64,000 nucleotides of DNA from Scytonema hofmannii PCC 7110 (lineage in GTDB: Bacteria > Cyanobacteriota > Cyanobacteriia > Cyanobacteriales > Nostocaceae), in assembly GCF_000346485.2 (NCBI RefSeq), contig NZ_KQ976354.1:3995436-4059435 (forward strand). Reading direction: 5' to 3'. Of the stretch, positions 25,311-34,307 are shown one piece after another; position 1 is the first letter of the stretch; each line of letters begins with the position of its first letter. The notes beneath the pieces are model-generated. The model did no database searches, was not told the DNA's origin, and was given only the letters and a program-made list of their open reading frames with translations. A program made the translations under genes and the position numbers.

Positions 25311-25934
25311 ATGATACAATTATTTAACAAATGGCAACATTTACTTGCATCTTTTGACATTAAGCCAGATATCGCCCACGTGACATTTACTCAAATAGTC
25401 ACAGCTTACTCTTTTCCCGAACGTTATTATCATACGCTAGAACACATAGAACACGTTCTCAATATAATAGAAACTTTGCAAGACCAAACTAAAGATATGA
25501 CTGTTGTTCAACTTGCTGTGTGGTTTCATGACTTGGTTTATGACACTCAAGCAAATGATAATGAAGAAAGAAGTGCTGAATATGCAAGTGATTGGCTCGC
25601 ATCCCTGGGGTTTTCCTCAAGGATTATTGCTACCGTAAGCCGTTTTATTTTGAGTACTAAATCTCATCAAGCTGCACCAGATGATTTTGAGTGTCAGGTT
25701 TTTCTAGATGCAGATCTGGCAATATTAGGCAGTCCTCCTGTTGAATACGGTCATTATGCTGTCGCAATTCGTCAAGAATATGCCTGGTTACCAGAAGCAG
25801 AGTATCTTGTGGGAAGAAAGCGGGTTTTGCAGAGATTTTTGCAACGCGATCGCATTTACTACACAGAATCAATGTTTCAGGCTTTTGAGTTATCTGCTCG
25901 TTCTAATATTTTGCAAGAAATACAGCAGATATAG
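25311..25934 (+). CDS. HD-superfamily metal-dependent phosphohydrolase-like protein
   Basis: 207 residues from ATG 25311 (GGTAGG lies 14-20 bases upstream; a TTG at 25302 is also open). RYYHTLEHIEHVL then AVWFHDLVYD give the H...HD metal site of the HD superfamily, and VFLDADLAILG supplies a further D. It resembles the group of predicted HD hydrolases often beginning with a short helical domain; substrate is unknown, nucleotides being usual. It is divergent from the thrS leader. Confidence 0.8.
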   Translation: MIQLFNKWQHLLASFDIKPDIAHVTFTQIVTAYSFPERYYHTLEHIEHVLNIIETLQDQTKDMTVVQLAVWFHDLVYDTQANDNEERSAEYASDWLASLGFSSRIIATVSRFILSTKSHQAAPDDFECQVFLDADLAILGSPPVEYGHYAVAIRQEYAWLPEAEYLVGRKRVLQRFLQRDRIYYTESMFQAFELSARSNILQEIQQI

Positions 25935-26021
25935 CAATCCTATTTGATTTTTGAAATATACATAGGTAGGGCTAATGCCCACCATAAATCATTTATGATT
26001 CCTATAAATGTTTGTAAGTAG

Positions 26022-28838
26022 CTAGAAACATAAATTTTGTAGATAATTAAAGGTTTTTAAAGGCAAAATGTTATTAAAATCCTGGTTTTTTGCGAGCAAT
26101 ATACCTGTTTCTTCTGCGTTCAAGGGCTTAGAAAACAGGTACCCTTGTGCAAAAGCGCATTGTAACAGCTTAAGTTGTGTCCACTGCTCCATTGTTTCCA
26201 CTCCTTCAGCAACAACACTCAACCCTAAATGAGAACCTAGGGTGACAATGGCTCGAACGATCGCTAAACGTTCATTATCGCTATCAATTTGATTGATAAA
26301 AGAACGATCTATCTTCAAAACATCAATGGGAAAACGATGTAAATAGGCAAGGGATGAGTAACCTGTTCCAAAGTCATCAATGCACAATTGTATTCCAAAA
26401 GCTTTCAATTGCTTAAGCACAGTAGCTGCTGTTTCAGGACTTGCCATAATTGTGCTTTCGGTAATTTCCAGCTTTAAGCTGCTCGGAGCAAGCTTAGTTT
26501 CTTCTAAAATCTGGCTAATTTGCTTAACAAGATTGGGTTGGGAAAATTGTTTGGCAGAAAGGTTAACACTGATGCTCAAGGACTCAAGAGCAGGAAATTG
26601 TTTTTGCCATTGTCGTAACTGTTGACAAGATTCACGAAGTACCCACTGACCAATTGAGACAATCAGCCCTGTCTCTTCTGCTATTGGAATAAACTTGTCT
26701 GGAGAAATCATTCCTTGCTGGGGGTGTTGCCAACGAACCAGTGCTTCAAATCCTGTAATAGCTCCTGTGGAAACTGATACAATTGGTTGGTAGTAAACGC
26801 GCAACTCTTGCCGTTCTAGCGCTCGACGCAATTGAGTCTCTAACTGTAGCAGTGCTACTGCTTGATCGTACATGACAGTATCAAACACGATATGCCCGCT
26901 TTTACCTTGCTCTTTGGCACGGTAAAGAGCCGTGTCAGCATCTCGAAGCACATCTGCAGGTTGGTCATACTGAGTTTTACCTACGGCAATGCCAATACTG
27001 GCACTTGTAAAAACTTCAGATCCACTTAAGTTAAAGGGGGATTTGAGTACGTGATGAATGCGTTCTGCAACAAGAGTAGCATCCTCGATAGTTTGAATGT
27101 GAGAAAGCAGGATGGTAAACTCATCTCCCCCCAAACGAGCAACGGTATCGTTCTGTCGCAAGCAGCTTTGCAAACGTTGAGCGATCGCAACTAGGAGTTG
27201 GTCGCCCACTGCGTGTCCTAAACTATCGTTAACAACCTTAAAACGATCCAGATCCAGAAACAGAACAGCAAACAAATTTTCTGGGTGGCATTTGACTTGG
27301 GCGATTGCTTGTCCAAGCCTTTCCATAAACAACACTCGGTTAGGTAGTCCCGTTAAAGCATCATAAAAAGCTTGATAGGCTAGCTTTTCCTCCATATGTT
27401 TGCGCTCGGTAATGTTAGTAACCATTCCTAAAACCCCAGCATAATTTTTCTGTTCGTCAAACAAGGGAGCACAAGAAACAATCGCCCACAGAGCCGAACC
27501 ATCTTTACATCGAAATTTAAAATCGTGCATCTCGTGAATACCTTGATGACGACGTTCTAAATAGGTGTTAGTAATTGCCACTCCTTCTTCATCCATAAAG
27601 GAGAACAAAGTCTTGCCAAGCATTTCCTCAGTTGTGTAGCCCAACATACTTGCCATTTGTTGGTTGACAAAAGTGGTTTGGTTGTCTTGATTGAGTAACC
27701 AAATTCCTTCCCCTGCCGTTTCTACAATTCTGCGGTATTGTTCCTCCCGTTGCCGTAACGCAAGAAGAGCCTCCTGGCGTTGAGTAATATCAGTCTGAAC
27801 GCCAATAAAGTGAGTTAAGTATCCAAGAGAATCAAATACGGGAGCTATATAAAGTTCATTCCAAAACAGAGTGCCATCTTTGCGGTAATTACGTAAAGTC
27901 ACGTGGCAATCTCTTTGTTCTATCATGGCATGACGCAGATCGTTAAGGGCTGGCTGATTCTGCTCGTTTCCTTGCAAGAAACGACAGTTCTGTCCGAGAA
28001 TTTCACTAGCTTGGTAACCTGTGATTTTCTCAAACGCTGAATTGACATAAATGATCGGATTGTCTGGTTGAAGGGCATCGGTTAAAACAATTCCGTTGCT
28101 GCTGGCTGCGATCGCACGTTCCATCAAATGCAAGCGTTCCTCAGATTCCTTGCGATCGATTGCCAGTGCCAAGACATTGGCGACAGATTGAAGGAAATAG
28201 CGATCGTCATCAGTGAATATTCGATCTTGAGTTACATACGCTCCTATAATGCCAAAGACTTTTCCTTGAGTAGCGATCGCAATGCTAATACCGCTAACCA
28301 CTCGGTGATTGTGCAGTAGGGGAGAACCATCAAATCGGCTTTCTACTCGCAAATCATCAACAATCACTGGCTTTGAAGTTAGCAGAGTATGACCGAAGAG
28401 AGAACTTGGCTCAGTCCCTGTCATTGCCGATCCCACTAACCCTTCATGCCAGCCCACCCCTGCTTGAAGCAGTAAAATATTACCTCCTGGCAAAAGTTCT
28501 AAAATTCCGCTAAGTTTTACATCCAGAACTTGAGCAACTAAATGAACAGTTTCGTCCATCAGTACTGACAGATTGGTGTTAGCCAATGCTCTCTGTGCCA
28601 ATTCCGCTATAGCTCTTTGTTGTTTTAGTTCTTGCAAGTCTACTTTTGACTGCTGACAAATTTCTAATTCCATCTGTAGCTCGCGATGAGTCTTCTGACA
28701 TTGAGGACTGCATTCCTGAGCCAGCTGTACCAACTTTTTGTTTGCCCTATTTAGCCTATGCTGATTTTTGTACGCGTAGCGACGAGTCAAAACCATTGCC
28801 AGAGTTATATAAATCGAAAGGGAATCGAAACTTGACAT
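26022..28838 (-). CDS. GAF-LOV-PAS-GGDEF-EAL protein (blue-light-type c-di-GMP enzyme)
   Basis: 938 residues. After a short N-terminal hydrophobic stretch and a coiled coil (30-80) come a GAF domain (about 85-228), a PAS domain of LOV type (240-355) carrying GQNCRFLQG with Cys285, the residue that forms the flavin adduct in blue light, a second PAS (365-480), GGDEF (490-650) and EAL (670-915). GGDEF is intact (571-574) with an inhibitory RxxD site five residues before it (RQND), and EAL is intact (GFEALVRW, DDFGTGYSS). It may therefore both make and break cyclic di-GMP. GAF lacks an evident chromophore cysteine motif. Single gene. Confidence 0.92.
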   Translation of the reverse strand: MSSFDSLSIYITLAMVLTRRYAYKNQHRLNRANKKLVQLAQECSPQCQKTHRELQMELEICQQSKVDLQELKQQRAIAELAQRALANTNLSVLMDETVHLVAQVLDVKLSGILELLPGGNILLLQAGVGWHEGLVGSAMTGTEPSSLFGHTLLTSKPVIVDDLRVESRFDGSPLLHNHRVVSGISIAIATQGKVFGIIGAYVTQDRIFTDDDRYFLQSVANVLALAIDRKESEERLHLMERAIAASSNGIVLTDALQPDNPIIYVNSAFEKITGYQASEILGQNCRFLQGNEQNQPALNDLRHAMIEQRDCHVTLRNYRKDGTLFWNELYIAPVFDSLGYLTHFIGVQTDITQRQEALLALRQREEQYRRIVETAGEGIWLLNQDNQTTFVNQQMASMLGYTTEEMLGKTLFSFMDEEGVAITNTYLERRHQGIHEMHDFKFRCKDGSALWAIVSCAPLFDEQKNYAGVLGMVTNITERKHMEEKLAYQAFYDALTGLPNRVLFMERLGQAIAQVKCHPENLFAVLFLDLDRFKVVNDSLGHAVGDQLLVAIAQRLQSCLRQNDTVARLGGDEFTILLSHIQTIEDATLVAERIHHVLKSPFNLSGSEVFTSASIGIAVGKTQYDQPADVLRDADTALYRAKEQGKSGHIVFDTVMYDQAVALLQLETQLRRALERQELRVYYQPIVSVSTGAITGFEALVRWQHPQQGMISPDKFIPIAEETGLIVSIGQWVLRESCQQLRQWQKQFPALESLSISVNLSAKQFSQPNLVKQISQILEETKLAPSSLKLEITESTIMASPETAATVLKQLKAFGIQLCIDDFGTGYSSLAYLHRFPIDVLKIDRSFINQIDSDNERLAIVRAIVTLGSHLGLSVVAEGVETMEQWTQLKLLQCAFAQGYLFSKPLNAEETGILLAKNQDFNNILPLKTFNYLQNLCF

Positions 28839-29511
28839 TTAACCTTTTTGGCAAGCTTGGACAAGCTACTTCACAGCACACCCACACCAGTAGAAGAGAA
28901 AGACGTAATTTTGCTCAAATCTTTGTATAAATGAAAATTATTTTTAATTCGATTTAAGCAACATTACGTAAAAACAAATGTTCTAGTAATTTAGAACAAA
29001 CGACTAGAAACAAAACAACTATTTTAAATAGACTTTTTTAACTGGGTTAGCACTTTTATGTTGATTGTCACAGCTATTTCTTAAGGTCTTCTTAACTTTA
29101 CTCCAGAGAAGAGAGAATGTTATCTTTTTTACCAAAAATTCATATCAAATTCGTATTTCTTAACTTTGATGTAAGCGTTCGGTTTTTGTCATTGCTAAAA
29201 TGTAGTGTCAATTTGATTATCAAGAGCAATTCGGGCGTTGCTTCATTGTTGTACGTTCGCTCATTTTTGAAAGGTGTGAGGTAATTAGGGTCATTGACTT
29301 GGCACAGGAAGCAACGATGTTTCTTGGCTATAAGGTTCAGTAAAAAAAACAAAGTAAAAAGGCTGAAAGCCGCTACAATCCCTATCTCGTTATGGCAAAG
29401 AGTTTTATCTCAAAATACATATTTAGGTGTGATTAATTAACATCACACCCTTTTTATTATTAGTAGTCAATCGCTTGGTTGGTCCAGAACCAGATTTCTG
29501 CGACCTTAGAT
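28839..29511. other. Intergenic, mostly featureless
   Basis: About 670 AT-rich bases. A copy of the MSERT-encoding 23-mer is at 29248-29270 (minus sense) and a plus-strand terminator at 29426-29455. No intact gene; a small transcript ending at the terminator is possible. Confidence 0.45.
29426..29455 (+). terminator. Intrinsic terminator-like hairpin
   Basis: GGTGTGAT (29426-29433) pairs with ATCACACC (29442-29449) around TAATTAAC, followed by CTTTTTATT on the plus strand. No plus-strand gene precedes it closely, so it either ends an unannotated RNA or lies by chance next to the convergent PEP-CTERM gene. Confidence 0.6.
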
Positions 29512-30105
29512 TTATCTATGAAGTACTTTATCCTTGACTTGACATTTCAGTACAGAAAGAGCGCCGAGAGTGCTGAAGACCAGTAAGCTAAAGATGGAGG
29601 TGGGTTCAGGGACGGTGATTATGGTTGCAGAAAAACTAATGGGTAACTCACTATCTTCCGGTCCAAAATTTTCAAAACCTGGTATAAATGGCGACGCAGA
29701 AAAAACCTCTAAATAACCTGGTGTTGGTAAAAAACTAGCGAAAAATGGGCTAGAATAATTTCCCCCCGAAGTGGAATACCCAAAACCGTCACCCGTTAAC
29801 TGCTGACTATTAAGACTAATTAAATTGTCAACATTAAAAGGTTCATTCCCCGGTATAGGAGTCCCGGCAGCTTGCAGACCAGTAATTGTTTCACCATTTC
29901 TTGTACCAGTAATTCCAGAAATTTGGTAAAAACCCAAATCGTTAGTGGTGTCATTTGTGGTAAAAGTACCACTCGCCTCTAAGTCAGTACCAGAATAACT
30001 CCAGTTCCAAGTTAAAGCAGAGGCGGCTTGCATTGTCCCGAAAACTAATCCAGATGTTGCCGCAAGGGCTGTAGCAGATAGTAGCGCTAGATTTTTCACC
30101 GTCAA
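29512..30105 (-). CDS. PEP-CTERM sorting domain protein
   Basis: 197 residues. N-terminal signal peptide (LALLSATALAATSGLVFGTMQAASA). The mature part is rich in G, T, S and N with beta character. The C-terminus VPEPTSIFSLLVFSTLGALS followed by basic KCQVKDK is a PEP-CTERM anchor, recognised by exosortase systems that sort proteins to the surface or extracellular matrix. Function of the mature domain unknown; no exosortase in the window. Confidence 0.85.
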   Translation of the reverse strand: MTVKNLALLSATALAATSGLVFGTMQAASALTWNWSYSGTDLEASGTFTTNDTTNDLGFYQISGITGTRNGETITGLQAAGTPIPGNEPFNVDNLISLNSQQLTGDGFGYSTSGGNYSSPFFASFLPTPGYLEVFSASPFIPGFENFGPEDSELPISFSATIITVPEPTSIFSLLVFSTLGALSVLKCQVKDKVLHR

Positions 30106-30455
30106 AACTCCTCTGTTATGTTTGATAATTAGTAAAAAATGTTCTACAAATGTTAGACATTTTGCTCTCGCTTGACAAAGCGCATCAGTGTTAACTATCT
30201 TCTCTTCTCAAAGAAAAATATACTTTGTTTGAGCGCTTAGACTGAATATTAATCAAAAGAAAAACCAGATTTTATAAATTTTTCAACAAGAACTTTGGTA
30301 CAAGATTTTCTATTGTTAAATAAGGTACACGTCAAAAAGTTAGTACTATCGTGTATAAAAAATTAATTTATCCTACTGAGGCGGACTGCTACCGCCATTG
30401 CGATAAGCTTCGCTTAACGGCTTAAGCCCCTAACAGCCGCACCGGATAAATATTT
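30106..30455. other. Intergenic
   Basis: Divergent region between the PEP-CTERM gene and the ParDE pair. Contains GCGATAAGCTTCGCTTA-type repeat sequence at 30399-30420. Otherwise nothing seen. Confidence 0.4.
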
Positions 30456-30482
30456 ATAGTAATAGTTAGTATCTATTACTAT
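30456..30482. promoter_or_regulatory. Perfect inverted repeat, likely ParD operator
   Basis: ATAGTAATAG (30456-30465) and CTATTACTAT (30473-30482) are exact complements with a 7-base spacer, 36 bases before the antitoxin start. Ribbon-helix-helix antitoxins typically repress by binding such palindromes. Confidence 0.65.
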
Positions 30483-30518
30483 AATATGGTCATACAAGGA
30501 CATAGGAGGCGGCTGACC

Positions 30519-30746
30519 ATGGCAGGAAGTTACTCACTAGGGGAACATTTCGACAATTTCATCAAGGCCCAGGTTGCCTCTGGACGCTACAACAACGAGA
30601 GCGAAGTGATACGGGATGCCTTGAGACAGGCAGAACTACGAGAGATGAAATTAACGGTTCTGCGTGAGCACCTGACGAAGGCCATCGCCCAAGGGGGAAA
30701 CTATACCGATGATGACATTGCCGCCATTCTGGCCGCAGATGTGTAA
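30519..30746 (+). CDS. parD: ParD-family antitoxin
   Basis: 75 residues from ATG 30519, preceded by AGGAGG nine bases upstream, an unusually strong site for this window. SYSLGEHFDNFIKAQV and GRYNNESEVIRDALRQ are the ribbon-helix-helix of ParD/CC2985 antitoxins; the acidic C-terminus (DDDIAAILAADV) binds the toxin. It is followed after 11 bases by parE. The local base composition and codon use are richer in G and C than neighbouring genes, suggesting transfer from a different host. Confidence 0.9.
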   Translation: MAGSYSLGEHFDNFIKAQVASGRYNNESEVIRDALRQAELREMKLTVLREHLTKAIAQGGNYTDDDIAAILAADV

Positions 30747-30757
30747 CGGTAGAATCT

Positions 30758-31060
30758 ATGTATGAATTACGTTACCTGGAGCAGGCTAAAACCGACCTTC
30801 TTCGCATAAAACGCTACATTGCCAAAGAAAGCGGCAGCAATGACGTGGCGCTTCAATACACCAAGAAACTACGGCAACAATGCCAGAAACTGGCCGAACT
30901 ACCCGGCACGATGGGCAGGGCAAGACCCGAATTAATGGAAGGCGTGCGAAGCTTCCCGCATGGGAACTATGTCATTCTGTTCAGGTATATCGATTCCGTG
31001 CTGGAAATTATTTCGATTATTGAGGGACACAGGGATATAGAAGAACTATTCCGGCAATAA
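30758..31060 (+). CDS. parE: ParE/RelE-family toxin
   Basis: 100 residues. YELRYLEQAKTDLLRIKRYIA then GRARPELMEGVRSFPHGNYVILFRY and HRDIEELF are typical of ParE. ParE toxins poison DNA gyrase. Complete length and paired with parD. As with parD, codon use (CTG, GGC, GCC) differs from the surrounding AT-rich genes. Confidence 0.9.
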   Translation: MYELRYLEQAKTDLLRIKRYIAKESGSNDVALQYTKKLRQQCQKLAELPGTMGRARPELMEGVRSFPHGNYVILFRYIDSVLEIISIIEGHRDIEELFRQ

Positions 31061-31283
31061 CACTGGGGGCGTTTTCGGACGAAGGATTCATTTTTTTTAT
31101 CTTAGGGCTTGCTGAATACAATTGGAGTCTAGGAAAAATAAGGGTTTCAAGCCTTTCTTTGCCAAACAAGTGCAAGTTTATAACATCTGTAGTCTCAAAA
31201 ACCTTGCATTTTCGTCAGCGATAAGCGCTCTTTCAGCTTGCGCTTCGCGATCGCTGGGAAAATTGGGAAACTAAGGGATGAAA

Positions 31284-31530
31284 CTACCATTTTGCTAGCT
31301 GTGTGGCTTCTAGAGTCGCTAGGCTCAACTTTTTCAGCAAGCCAAGTTCTGGATAAGTTTTGAGAATAGTTATTAATAGACTGCCCTGACCACCGCCAAC
31401 ATCCACCACTGTTTTAAATGGTGAAAAGTCATAACTTGACATAATCGCTTTTAAATGAGAATCAGTGAGATTAGACATTGCCCGGTCAAAAGTCTTACGA
31501 TGTCGATCGCGGGCTTTATCAAACTACCAA
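31284..31530 (-). pseudogene. O-methyltransferase fragment
   Basis: Reading frame through FDKARDRHRKTFDRAMSNL then YDFSPFKTVVDVGGGQGSLL matches the mid-part and S-adenosylmethionine motif I of family 2 O-methyltransferases. Homology stops after KTYPEL, and the rest of the enzyme and its N-terminus are missing. It overlaps the broken 3' end of the TetR gene in another frame, so a deletion fused the two. Confidence 0.7.
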
Positions 31531-31924
31531 CACAAAACTGAGCTAATTCGGGAAAACGCCCGGACTCTCCTATCAAGACTCGATTAAACGCACGATACTC
31601 TTCATCGTCAAGCATCTCATTCAATGCTTTTAATGCCAATCGACGCAGGACTACTTTAGGATTCCCTTTGAGAGAAGCTGTCCCAAAAACTGAGTGAAAT
31701 CGTTCTTGTGCTAGTTTTTCTATCAGCGTTTTAAATAATCCCTGTTTATCTTGAAAGTGACTGTAAACTGTTGCCTTGGAAACACCAGCGCATGATGCTA
31801 CTTTATCCATACTAGTTCCTGCGTAACCATGGGATAAAAACTCCTGTATCGCACCTTGCAAAATCTGTTCAACCTTATCTGCTGAATTATCCCGTTCAAC
31901 TGCAGTCATTCTTGCTTTTACCAT
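31451..31924 (-). pseudogene. TetR-family regulator, 3'-truncated by fusion to methyltransferase debris
   Basis: 157 residues. The N-terminal HTH is intact (AIQEFLSHGYAGTSMDKVASCAGVSKATVYSHF), followed by part of the ligand domain (RVLIGESGRFPELAQF). The last 20 residues are encoded by sequence that belongs, in another frame, to a methyltransferase, so the C-terminal dimerisation helices are lost. DNA binding may be impaired. TetR regulators of this sort usually control the efflux genes next door; a TetR-like palindrome lies at 32344-32358. Confidence 0.7.
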
Positions 31925-32343
31925 TTTTTATAGTCCTGGCGTGGAAAAGGGAGTGGGGAGTAGGGAGTAGGGAGTGGGGGTAAGACATTTTCATTCCCTC
32001 GTTGTGGGCAATTTGCCGTGGGTGTCTGGCTTCTAATATCACTAAACTTAGTTTTTTGCAATATATCTTAAATAGTATTTTTAAACTGGCAATATGTGAT
32101 ACTAGTAATCTCATGGTGTTTTTTTGTTACCACTAAAAAGCAGAAAATGCTATCTTAAGATATAAGGTTTCTGCACTCGTTCCTGAATATCCTTTTGCTA
32201 TAGTGTATTCAGCAAAAGCGGGTTCTGTTGAATGGCGTTGGAAAACAGCACAACCACCATCAGAGATTATACTTTTGTGAGTGTAAATACAAACTGGTAG
32301 AAGCAAAGCTAAATTTATTGATTTAGTTAAGATACTTAATAAG
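31925..32343. other. Divergent intergenic region with repeat
   Basis: Includes the dispersed repeat at 31949-32032 (GGGAGTAGGGAGTAGGGAGT-type, inverse of 21866-21950). Beyond it, promoters for the TetR remnant and the HlyD gene are expected; none is clear. Confidence 0.4.
31949..32032. repeat. Dispersed repeat, inverse copy at 21866-21950
   Basis: Purine-rich GGAGTAGGGAGTAGG runs then CCTCGTTGTGGGCAATTTGC and GTGGGTGTCTGGCTT, matching the other copy reversed. Confidence 0.75.
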
Positions 32344-32358
32344 ACTAAACGGTTTAGT
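32344..32358. promoter_or_regulatory. TetR-type operator palindrome
   Basis: ACTAAAC-G-GTTTAGT is a perfect 7+1+7 palindrome 25 bases before the HlyD start, the size and place expected for a TetR repressor. Confidence 0.5.
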
Positions 32359-32383
32359 TTTTTTATCCGATGGAAACATAACT

Positions 32384-33796
32384 ATGCTCGAATATTTGTC
32401 TAAGTTTGAGGGTTCATCTCCTTTAAAGCCTTTTGTGTATGGGCCTGCTCTTCTCGTTCTCTTAGCAACTTCTATAGCAGCAGGCTTAAATTTTTATAAA
32501 GCACAAAAAGTTCAGAGCAATGCGACGGTAAGCGAACAGAGATCGACGATTGCTCCAAAGATTAAAACGATAACAGCATTGGGACGTTTGGAGCCTAAAG
32601 GAGAGGTTGTCAAACTTTCTGCACCAGCATCAGCTAAAGGAAGTCGGGTAGAACAACTCCTAGTTCGAGAAGGAACTAAAGTAAAACAAGGGCAGTTAAT
32701 CGCTATTTTAGATAGTCGCGATCGCCTTGCGGCAGAACTATCAGAAGCACAAGAGCAAGTGCGAGTGACACAAGCAAATCTTGCCAAAGTCAAAGCAGGT
32801 TCCAAACAGGATGACATAGAGGCACAAAAAGCTATTGTTGCTCGCATACAAGAGGAAAGAAAGACAGAAATAGAAGCACAAAAAGCGACTATTGCTCGCA
32901 TCCAGGCAGAGAAAGATAGGGCAATTGAGGCACAAAAAGCCATTATCGCCCGCCTAGAAGCAAAAAAAGTAACAGAAACAGAGGCACAAACAGCCACAAT
33001 TGTTCAGTTCCAAGCACAAGTGGACAATGCTCAAGTAGAATACGAACGCTATCAAAAGTTGTATGAGGAGGGGGCGATCGCTGCATCTTTATTAGATGAC
33101 AGGCGCTTAACTCTGGCAACAGCACAACAACTCGCACAAGTCAAAGCCAAACTTAAACGTGTAGAAGCCATTAGAGAACAGCAACTCGCAGAAGCCAGAG
33201 CCAACCTCAAACGTGTAGAAGCCTCTGGAGAACAGCAACTCGCAGAAGCCAGAGCCAACCTCAAACGTGTAGAAACATTAAGAAATCAGCAAATCAAGAA
33301 AAGCACAGCAACTTTAAATAGAATCGCTGAAGTACGTTCTGTAGACGTAGTAACAGCTCAAGCAGAAGTCAATCGTGCCTTGGCATCTGTGAAAAAAGCC
33401 GAAGCAAATCTCAGACAAGCTTTTGTGCGATCGCCTCAAGAAGGTCAAGTTTTCAAGATTCACACCCGTCCTGGGGAAGTTGTATCCAATGAAGGCATTG
33501 TAGAAATTGGACAAACCAGCCAGATGTATACAGTGGTAGAGGTTTATCAGAGTGATATCAACAAAGTGAGAATGGGACAGAAAGTACGCTTAACAAGTAA
33601 GTCTATGCCCGATGAATTGCAAGGAATAGTTGAGCGAATTGGCTGGCAAGTGCAGAGGCTGAACGTCGTTAATAGCCCTCCCACAAGCAATAAAGATGCA
33701 AGATGCGTGGAAGTGTACGTTCGACTTGATGAAACATCTAGTCGTAAAGCCGCAAAATTCTCTAATTTGCAAGTTACAGCAATGATTGATTTGTAA
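32384..33796 (+). CDS. DevB-like HlyD-family membrane fusion protein
   Basis: 470 residues. One N-terminal membrane helix (YGPALLVLLATSIAAGL), lipoyl/barrel halves (ITALGRLEPKGEVVKLSAP, SRVEQLLVREGTKVKQGQLI, and FVRSPQEGQVFKIHTRPGEVV) and a long helical hairpin built from internal repeats: EAQKAxIARIQ three to four times and QQLAEARANLKRVE two to three times. It resembles DevB of the heterocyst glycolipid exporter, but the usual devC and devA genes do not follow. Probably the adaptor of an ABC exporter encoded elsewhere, or an orphan. Confidence 0.82.
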   Translation: MLEYLSKFEGSSPLKPFVYGPALLVLLATSIAAGLNFYKAQKVQSNATVSEQRSTIAPKIKTITALGRLEPKGEVVKLSAPASAKGSRVEQLLVREGTKVKQGQLIAILDSRDRLAAELSEAQEQVRVTQANLAKVKAGSKQDDIEAQKAIVARIQEERKTEIEAQKATIARIQAEKDRAIEAQKAIIARLEAKKVTETEAQTATIVQFQAQVDNAQVEYERYQKLYEEGAIAASLLDDRRLTLATAQQLAQVKAKLKRVEAIREQQLAEARANLKRVEASGEQQLAEARANLKRVETLRNQQIKKSTATLNRIAEVRSVDVVTAQAEVNRALASVKKAEANLRQAFVRSPQEGQVFKIHTRPGEVVSNEGIVEIGQTSQMYTVVEVYQSDINKVRMGQKVRLTSKSMPDELQGIVERIGWQVQRLNVVNSPPTSNKDARCVEVYVRLDETSSRKAAKFSNLQVTAMIDL

Positions 33797-34307
33797 ATGT
33801 TTTTGGTTACTAGTTAGTGGTTAGTTGGCAGGTGAGCATATTATGGTTAATCTCATTTTTCAAGAATTTAAGAAGGGTTGCGCTCGCTATTTTTGGATAT
33901 TGCCGATCGCATTGCCCGTTTGTCCATGTGGAAGATGTAAGTTAACAAGTAGATTTGCTGTTGCAGGGTAAAAATTAGTTTTTACATATTTTTTTAACAA
34001 ACTCTCTGTGTTATTACATAGAGAGAAAATTTTTATATCTCAACTTGGTATTTGAATATCAAGCGAAAATACGTGTTTTTACTATAGATCTTTAAACCAT
34101 CGTCTAGTGTAAACTAACAAAGGTAATTTGCTTTCAGTAATTTTTACTAAGCGCAAAAATTGATATAGCTTATGAGTGTGCGGTTAAAAGGAAATCCTGG
34201 TTTTATACTCGTACAACCAGTAGCAGGGGTGGTGACCAAAATGTGAAGTTATGGAAAAGACCTTTTGGGGTAGATAACCCAAGTCCGGCATTTTAATATG
34301 AGAGATT
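33797..34307. other. Intergenic with gene remnants
   Basis: No intact gene. Near 34213-34255 the plus strand reads GGDQNVKLWK, a fossil of a WD40 blade from a vanished gene. A 42-codon frame at 33843-33971 has no recognisable family. Confidence 0.5.

Noticed and set aside
29140-29352. 70-codon minus-strand frame
   Set aside because: Crosses the MSERT-like repeat out of its original frame; no coherent protein.
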